Below are positions 13,489-16,734 of a DNA stretch of 16,734 bases, one piece after another; within the stretch, counting starts at the first letter, position 1; every line of letters begins with the position of its first letter. The notes below the pieces were generated by a model, which saw only the letters and a program-made list of their open reading frames with translations, was not told the DNA's origin and made no database searches. This DNA comes from Bacillota bacterium (GTDB lineage Bacteria > Bacillota > Clostridia > Lachnospirales > Lachnospiraceae): the NCBI GenBank assembly GCA_023409535.1, contig JAEYGZ010000035.1, positions 1 to 16,734 on the forward strand. The letters are read 5' to 3'. The translations under genes and the position numbers were made by a program.

Positions 13489-14160
13489 ATGAAATTTATT
13501 GTATTTAACGGAAGCCCTGCTGGAGCAGGCAGCAACACAAATGTGATTGCAGAAGCATTTTTAAATGGTGCTAAAAAAGCTGGAGCCGAAACCGAGAATA
13601 TTTTTCTTATTACTAAAAATATCGGACACTGCAAAGGGGGCTTTACCTGTTGGTTTAAAACACCGGGCAAATGTGTGCTGCAGGATGATATGACCGACCT
13701 ATTGTTCAAGTATGATTCCGCTGATGTTGTGTGCTTTGCAACACCTGTTTACACATGGAATATGACGGCAACTCTCAAAAATTTTGTAGATAGATTGGTA
13801 CCTCTGAAAAGTCCACTGATTGTAAATTCGGACGATGATTTTGACCTTGCGGATTCCAAGCTTAAAACACAGCAATTTGTTGTTATTTCAAACTGTGGAT
13901 TTCCGGGTAACAATAATTTTGAAACTATGAAAGCGGTGTTTGCATCCTGTAATCCGGTTCTTGAAATCTATCGCAACTGTGGTAAGCTTATGAAAAGCAA
14001 GGACGAAAAAATTAAAGAAACTGTAAATGAGTATTTGAAGGGTGTCGAACAGTCCGGATATGAACTGGCTACACAAAATTACGTATCGGAAGAAACAAAG
14101 TCAAAACTCGAAATGCAGCTCATGTCAATTCCCGATTATGTGAAATATATCGGTATGTAA
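13489..14160 (+). CDS. Flavodoxin-fold NAD(P)H-dependent FMN oxidoreductase
   Basis: The 223-residue protein begins KFIVFNGSPAGAGSNTNVIA, the FMN phosphate-binding loop (GSPxxxGSNT) of NADPH-dependent FMN reductases and iron-sulfur flavoproteins. ATPVYTWNMTATLKNFVDRL (about residues 85-104) is the second flavin-binding signature. Between them, HCKGGFTCWFKTPGKCVLQD resembles the cysteine-rich segment of iron-sulfur flavoproteins, but the spacing (C-x5-C-x8-C) is not the compact cluster motif, so a bound cluster is doubtful. The C-terminal third is family-typical and has no extra domain. ATG 13489 lies 18 bases after the preceding stop, with AGGAG at 13473-13477 (spacing of 11, rather long). 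Co-transcription with the superoxide-reductase-like regulator suggests a role in oxidative or electrophile stress. The substrate is unknown. Confidence 0.88.
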   Translation: MKFIVFNGSPAGAGSNTNVIAEAFLNGAKKAGAETENIFLITKNIGHCKGGFTCWFKTPGKCVLQDDMTDLLFKYDSADVVCFATPVYTWNMTATLKNFVDRLVPLKSPLIVNSDDDFDLADSKLKTQQFVVISNCGFPGNNNFETMKAVFASCNPVLEIYRNCGKLMKSKDEKIKETVNEYLKGVEQSGYELATQNYVSEETKSKLEMQLMSIPDYVKYIGM

Positions 14161-14194
14161 TGGCAAAGTTATAATATCTTATACCGCAAAACAC

Positions 14195-14240
14195 GCAAGG
14201 CAGCCTACGTTAATCTTCGTAGAGTGCCTTGCTCGTTTTT
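14195..14240 (+). terminator. Intrinsic terminator of the XRE/SOR-flavoprotein operon
   Basis: GCAAGGCA (14195-14202) pairs with TGCCTTGC (14225-14232), with an inner stem CTACG (14205-14209) / CGTAG (14218-14222), then a T-run (14236-14240). It lies 35 bases after the stop codon. Confidence 0.85.
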
Positions 14241-14248
14241 GTCCTTAT

Positions 14249-14450
14249 TCATCGATATGTGCCGTCACCTGGGATTACTCGCATATCGGCGTTTGAAAGT
14301 AGTGCATGAATTCTGTCAGCGGTTTGCGCAGAGTTCAGTATCACGTCTTTCTCTCCCGCAATACACAAACGGGCATCGTTAATCGCTGCAACTGCTCATC
14401 GGAAAACACGGGAATTTTTCCTGTTCTGGGTTTAATATGCCCGGCGATAA
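14249..14450 (-). pseudogene. Alpha/beta-hydrolase C-terminal remnant, frameshifted
   Basis: On the minus strand the frame reads FIAGHIKPRTGKIPVFSDEQ, then LQRLTMPVCV. One base is then missing (about 14361-14364), and the neighbouring frame continues IAGEKDVILNSAQTADRIHA, LLSNADMRVIPGDGTYR, stopping at 14249-14251. PVFSDEQLQRLTMPV..IAGEKDV...S..TA.RI..LL..A...VIPG is the C-terminal part of alpha/beta-fold hydrolases, including the aspartate strand (GEKD). The catalytic histidine expected after VIPG.G is replaced (GDGTYR), and the N-terminal half with the nucleophile elbow is absent. It is a dead gene opposite in direction to the operon whose terminator lies beside it. The plus-strand open frame 14437-14697 has no support. 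Confidence 0.65.
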
Positions 14451-14552
14451 ACGTAGTATAAAAAATGATGTTCGACAGGCAGTGGCTGTGAAGACCCGGT
14501 TCTTCTCATTCGGGCAGTGGAAAAATGTTGTATCTGGCATACATAGTCAATT

Positions 14553-14597
14553 AAAAGAGGCTGGAGAGGATATTTACAGGGTTCAATGCCTCTTTTT
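14553..14597 (-). terminator. Terminator of the AraC gene (minus strand)
   Basis: AAAAGAGGC (14553-14561) pairs with GCCTCTTTT (14588-14596). Read on the minus strand the hairpin ends in TTTT followed by AATTG, and it begins at the AraC stop codon. It could also terminate weakly in the plus direction. Confidence 0.65.
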
Positions 14598-15474
14598 ATC
14601 GTTTACGGTATTCCCGAGGCGAACTTCCTGTGATTTTTTTAAATTGCTTATTAAAATTAGACAGGTTGTTAAAGCCACAGCTGTAGGAGATAGTTGATAT
14701 GTCATCTGTTGTTTCTGTCAGCGCTGTGCATGCGGCTTTGATCCTAAGATGGGTCAGAAATTCAATCGCACTGCAGCCAACGGCTTTCTTAAAGGAGCTC
14801 ATGAAGTGGCTTGAACTGATGGCGCATTTAGCGGCAAGCTCGTTGATCGTGATAAAATCCATATAGCAATAGGTCATGTACTCCAGAGCCGGACGGATTA
14901 GGGAAGAATAACTGATATCATCGCCCTGAAAGGAAGACAGATTATCGTTTTTTTCAAAATACCAGTAAAGTTGTAATAGCATACTTTTTAGTAAAAGGTC
15001 ATCATGAGGATTGTTTTTGTTTGCACAGCTTATGATTGTCTCTGTCAGGGAGTGTATGACCGGATAATCCGGGTGGCCCAGGTCATATTTCATATTTACA
15101 CGCAGCTGTCCTGTGATAAGAGGGCGTATACAATGGGTACTGCTGCGATCATTGCTTTCAAGCCCGAGCATGCTGGCATGAAATACAAAGGCAATATAAT
15201 GCAGATTCATGTTGGAAGAAGGGTAGGCGGCATGCAGCATATTGGGAGAAATCATAATCACGTCCCCATGGCTTACAGGAAAGTGTTCGTCTCCACAGAT
15301 GAAGTCGCCCTTTCCCTGCAATACATAATCAATTTCAAACTCGTTATGCCAGTGCATAGGTACGTTGGGAAAAGAATCTGGTATATCGCAATCATAAATA
15401 CTGTAGGGAACCAATGAGGAACTGTGCTGGCGCTGTTCTTTATTACCTTGAGATGCAACGATCGTAGATTTCAT
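14596..15474 (-). CDS. AraC-family regulator with N-terminal cupin sensor
   Basis: This is a 292-residue AraC/XylS-type activator. The N-terminal cupin-like ligand pocket includes PMHWHNEFEIDYVLQGKGDF and HGDVIMISPNMLHAAYP (about residues 38-85), the pattern of sugar-sensing AraC proteins. The C-terminal 100 residues carry the double helix-turn-helix (ITINELAAKCAISSSHFMSS, then FKKAVGCSAIEFL, then ISYSCGFNNLSNFNKQFKK and SSPREYRKR). The start is set at the CAT complement 15472-15474 (MKSTIVASQ). The longer frame to 15603 would run through two hairpins and lacks family similarity. The ribosome site is weak (GGGG on the minus strand at 15481-15484). It is divergent from a GH31 glycosidase, so it is probably that gene's activator, responding to the released sugar; the sugar is unknown. 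Confidence 0.9.
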   Translation of the reverse strand: MKSTIVASQGNKEQRQHSSSLVPYSIYDCDIPDSFPNVPMHWHNEFEIDYVLQGKGDFICGDEHFPVSHGDVIMISPNMLHAAYPSSNMNLHYIAFVFHASMLGLESNDRSSTHCIRPLITGQLRVNMKYDLGHPDYPVIHSLTETIISCANKNNPHDDLLLKSMLLQLYWYFEKNDNLSSFQGDDISYSSLIRPALEYMTYCYMDFITINELAAKCAISSSHFMSSFKKAVGCSAIEFLTHLRIKAACTALTETTDDISTISYSCGFNNLSNFNKQFKKITGSSPREYRKR

Positions 15475-15490
15475 ATTTATACCCCATGCA

Positions 15491-15512
15491 TATCGCAGGC
15501 TTGCCTGCGATA
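15491..15512. repeat. Perfect 10-bp hairpin in the AraC leader
   Basis: TATCGCAGGC (15491-15500), TT, GCCTGCGATA (15503-15512). It is a GC-rich stem with a two-base gap, so as RNA it needs a slightly opened loop. It ends 17 bases before the AraC start codon on the minus-strand transcript and has no T-run, so it is not a simple terminator. Confidence 0.85.
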
Positions 15513-15527
15513 CTGCTTTAATAAGTA

Positions 15528-15548
15528 GTTTGAAAGGAACTTTCAAAC
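15528..15548. repeat. Perfect 9-bp hairpin in the AraC/GH31 divergent region
   Basis: GTTTGAAAG (15528-15536), GAA, CTTTCAAAC (15540-15548). It sits 15 bases from the first hairpin. Symmetry and size fit either an operator half-site pair or an RNA hairpin in the AraC leader. Confidence 0.85.
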
Positions 15549-15695
15549 ATGACCTCCATGGATAACAATCCGAATTACAACTTAAATCATAGAATAGTAT
15601 CAAAAATATATAGTATTTCAGAAGAAATGTAATCGTCTATAGAGTATTATATCATTGTAATCCCAAAAATCAATTGACATATAGGAGGATGTACT

Positions 15696-16734
15696 ATGAA
15701 ATTTTTAGATGACAATGGGGCATTGGTGTTTTACCAAAATGGCGAAATGGGACGAATCGAAGCTTGGGGTAAGGATTCTGTCAGAGTACGTACCACTATG
15801 CTTGGCAAGTTCAATGGAAATGATTGGGCTTTGACAGAAAATGTTGAGAAGATAGATAGCAGTGTAAAGATTGAAAGGGAAGATCATTGGGTAGGAGATG
15901 GAACCATTGATCAGAGGGAAATTGCTTCAATCACGAATGGTTGTATTAAAGTAGTTGTGAATTTTGTAGGTATCATTTCATTTTATAAAGATGACAGGTT
16001 GTTCCTTCGTGAATATTTCCGTATGTATGATGGAACTATTTCTAAAGAGAGCCGTTGCTTAAAAGTGATTAACCGAGAGTGGAAGGGAATCATTGGTGGA
16101 ACCGATTATTCCTTGAATGTAAAATTTGAAAGTAATAAAGGTGAGAAAATCTTTGGTATGGGCCAATACCAACAAAATGATATGGACTTAAAGGGCTGTG
16201 TATTGGAACTGGCACAGCGTAATTCTCAGATCTCTGTTCCTTTTGCTGTATCTTCCTTAGGATACGGCTTCCTTTGGAACAACCCGGCTGTTGGTCGTGT
16301 AACCTTTGGTAAGAACTATACAGAGTGGATTGCAAGGTCTACCAAGGAGATGGATTACTGGATCACTGTAGCAGATGCACCGAAGCAGATTCTGGCAAAC
16401 TATACCGCAGTTACCGGTCATGCTGACATGTTTCCGGAAGATCTGATGGGGCTTTGGCAATGCAAGCTGCGCTACAGAACCCAGGATGAGGTTCTGACTG
16501 TTGCTCGTCAGTATCAGAAGGAAGGCATTAAGATTGACCAGATCGTCATTGACTTTTTCCATTGGACAGTACAGGGTGACTGGAAATTCGATACACAGTA
16601 CTGGCCGAATCCTAAGGCAATGGTGGATGAGCTTCACTCTATGGGAATCAAGGTTGTCGTATCTGTATGGCCCTCTGTGGATCGTAAGAGTGAAAACTTT
16701 GGTCCGATGATGGAAAGAGGCCTTCTGATCAAGA
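15696..16734 (+). CDS. GH31-family alpha-glycosidase (partial, runs off window)
   Basis: The open frame from ATG 15696 continues without a stop to the end of the window (346 codons). A strong AGGAGG (15683-15688) sets the start. Residues 1 to about 240 form the N-terminal beta-sandwich of GH31 enzymes (KIFGMGQYQQNDMDLKG at 151-167, PFAVSSLGYGFLWNN at 182-196). The TIM barrel begins near residue 250 with LMGLWQCKLRYRTQDEVL, IDQIVIDFFHW (280-290), GDWKFDTQYWPNP (294-306) and MGIKVVVSVWPSVDR (316-330). These match GH31 enzymes of the alpha-xylosidase/alpha-glucosidase type (YicI-like), which hydrolyse terminal alpha-linked sugars from oligosaccharides. The catalytic nucleophile and acid/base lie beyond the window, so specificity cannot be judged. 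There is no signal peptide, so it acts in the cytoplasm. It is divergent from an AraC regulator, which likely activates it. Confidence 0.92.
   Translation, partial: MKFLDDNGALVFYQNGEMGRIEAWGKDSVRVRTTMLGKFNGNDWALTENVEKIDSSVKIEREDHWVGDGTIDQREIASITNGCIKVVVNFVGIISFYKDDRLFLREYFRMYDGTISKESRCLKVINREWKGIIGGTDYSLNVKFESNKGEKIFGMGQYQQNDMDLKGCVLELAQRNSQISVPFAVSSLGYGFLWNNPAVGRVTFGKNYTEWIARSTKEMDYWITVADAPKQILANYTAVTGHADMFPEDLMGLWQCKLRYRTQDEVLTVARQYQKEGIKIDQIVIDFFHWTVQGDWKFDTQYWPNPKAMVDELHSMGIKVVVSVWPSVDRKSENFGPMMERGLLIK

Noticed and set aside
14437..14697. 86-codon open frame on the plus strand
   Set aside because: It overlaps the hydrolase relic, a terminator hairpin and the AraC 3' end on the other strand, with no ribosome site.
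15004..15417. 137-codon open frame on the plus strand inside AraC
   Set aside because: Antisense of a clear AraC cupin domain, with no ribosome site or recognisable fold.
15627..15641. CcpA cre-like site upstream of the GH31 gene
   Set aside because: ATGTAATCG matches the first half, but the conserved cytosine of the second half is missing, so catabolite control is not supported.
1..16734. CRISPR array, tRNA or rRNA genes
   Set aside because: No regularly spaced direct repeats, no tRNA cloverleaf and no rRNA-like sequence were seen on reading; a tRNAscan or CRISPR search was not possible.

Overview
The window looks like a chromosomal accessory region of a low-GC Gram-positive anaerobe, most likely a clostridial (Lachnospiraceae-like) gut bacterium. 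The reasons are AT-rich DNA, strong AGGAGG-type ribosome sites, a tRNA-Ala T-box leader, a SleB/CwlJ-type cell-wall hydrolase with LysM repeats, an EFR1-type flavodoxin/ferredoxin, and an AraC regulator facing a GH31 glycosidase. No phylogenetic marker was tested, so this placement is inference.

Layout. 1-1110: a perfect hairpin at the left edge, then a decayed IS66-family element (tnpA, tnpB and tnpC, all broken). 1197-2358: an XRE regulator with a C-terminal helical region, with its own promoter and a palindromic operator. 2634-4080: a TetR regulator and a short-chain dehydrogenase as a two-gene operon behind a promoter/operator. 4166-4935: a mosaic of IS scraps: an IS1182-type 3' piece, then two IS256-type 3' pieces joined head to head through a large palindrome. 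5217-6080: a secreted LysM-SleB-type hydrolase with a terminator. 6515-8882: a compact redox operon (ArsR regulator, aldo/keto reductase with two 4Fe-4S motifs, EFR1 flavodoxin-ferredoxin) with visibly higher GC. 8904-9933: a scrap zone (possible ArsR 5' piece, WYL-regulator 3' piece, truncated GNAT acetyltransferase, frameshifted rRNA-methyltransferase-like 3' piece). 9998-12749: an alanine T-box leader, a broken alaS 5' fragment, then an intact but short and divergent alanyl-tRNA synthetase paralogue. 12836-14240: a promoter, an XRE regulator fused to a desulfoferrodoxin/superoxide-reductase-like domain, a flavodoxin-fold oxidoreductase and a terminator. 14249-14450 (minus): an alpha/beta-hydrolase remnant. 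14553-16734: a minus-strand AraC regulator divergent from a GH31 glycosidase that runs off the window, with two tandem perfect hairpins between them.

How the genes work together. The pattern is small self-contained regulatory cassettes (regulator plus one or two enzymes) separated by IS and gene debris, as at an integration hotspot. Two cassettes deal with electron transfer or oxidative stress (ArsR-AKR-EFR1; XRE/SOR-like with a flavoprotein). The AraC/GH31 pair is a sugar-responsive catabolic unit. The most unusual locus is the T-box-alaS'-AlaRS arrangement: the alanine-starvation riboswitch now precedes a stop-interrupted alaS fragment, and the only intact open frame downstream is a divergent AlaRS without the C-terminal domain. 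The second is the one-protein fusion of a DNA-binding domain to a superoxide-reductase-like iron domain that has lost its first histidine ligand.
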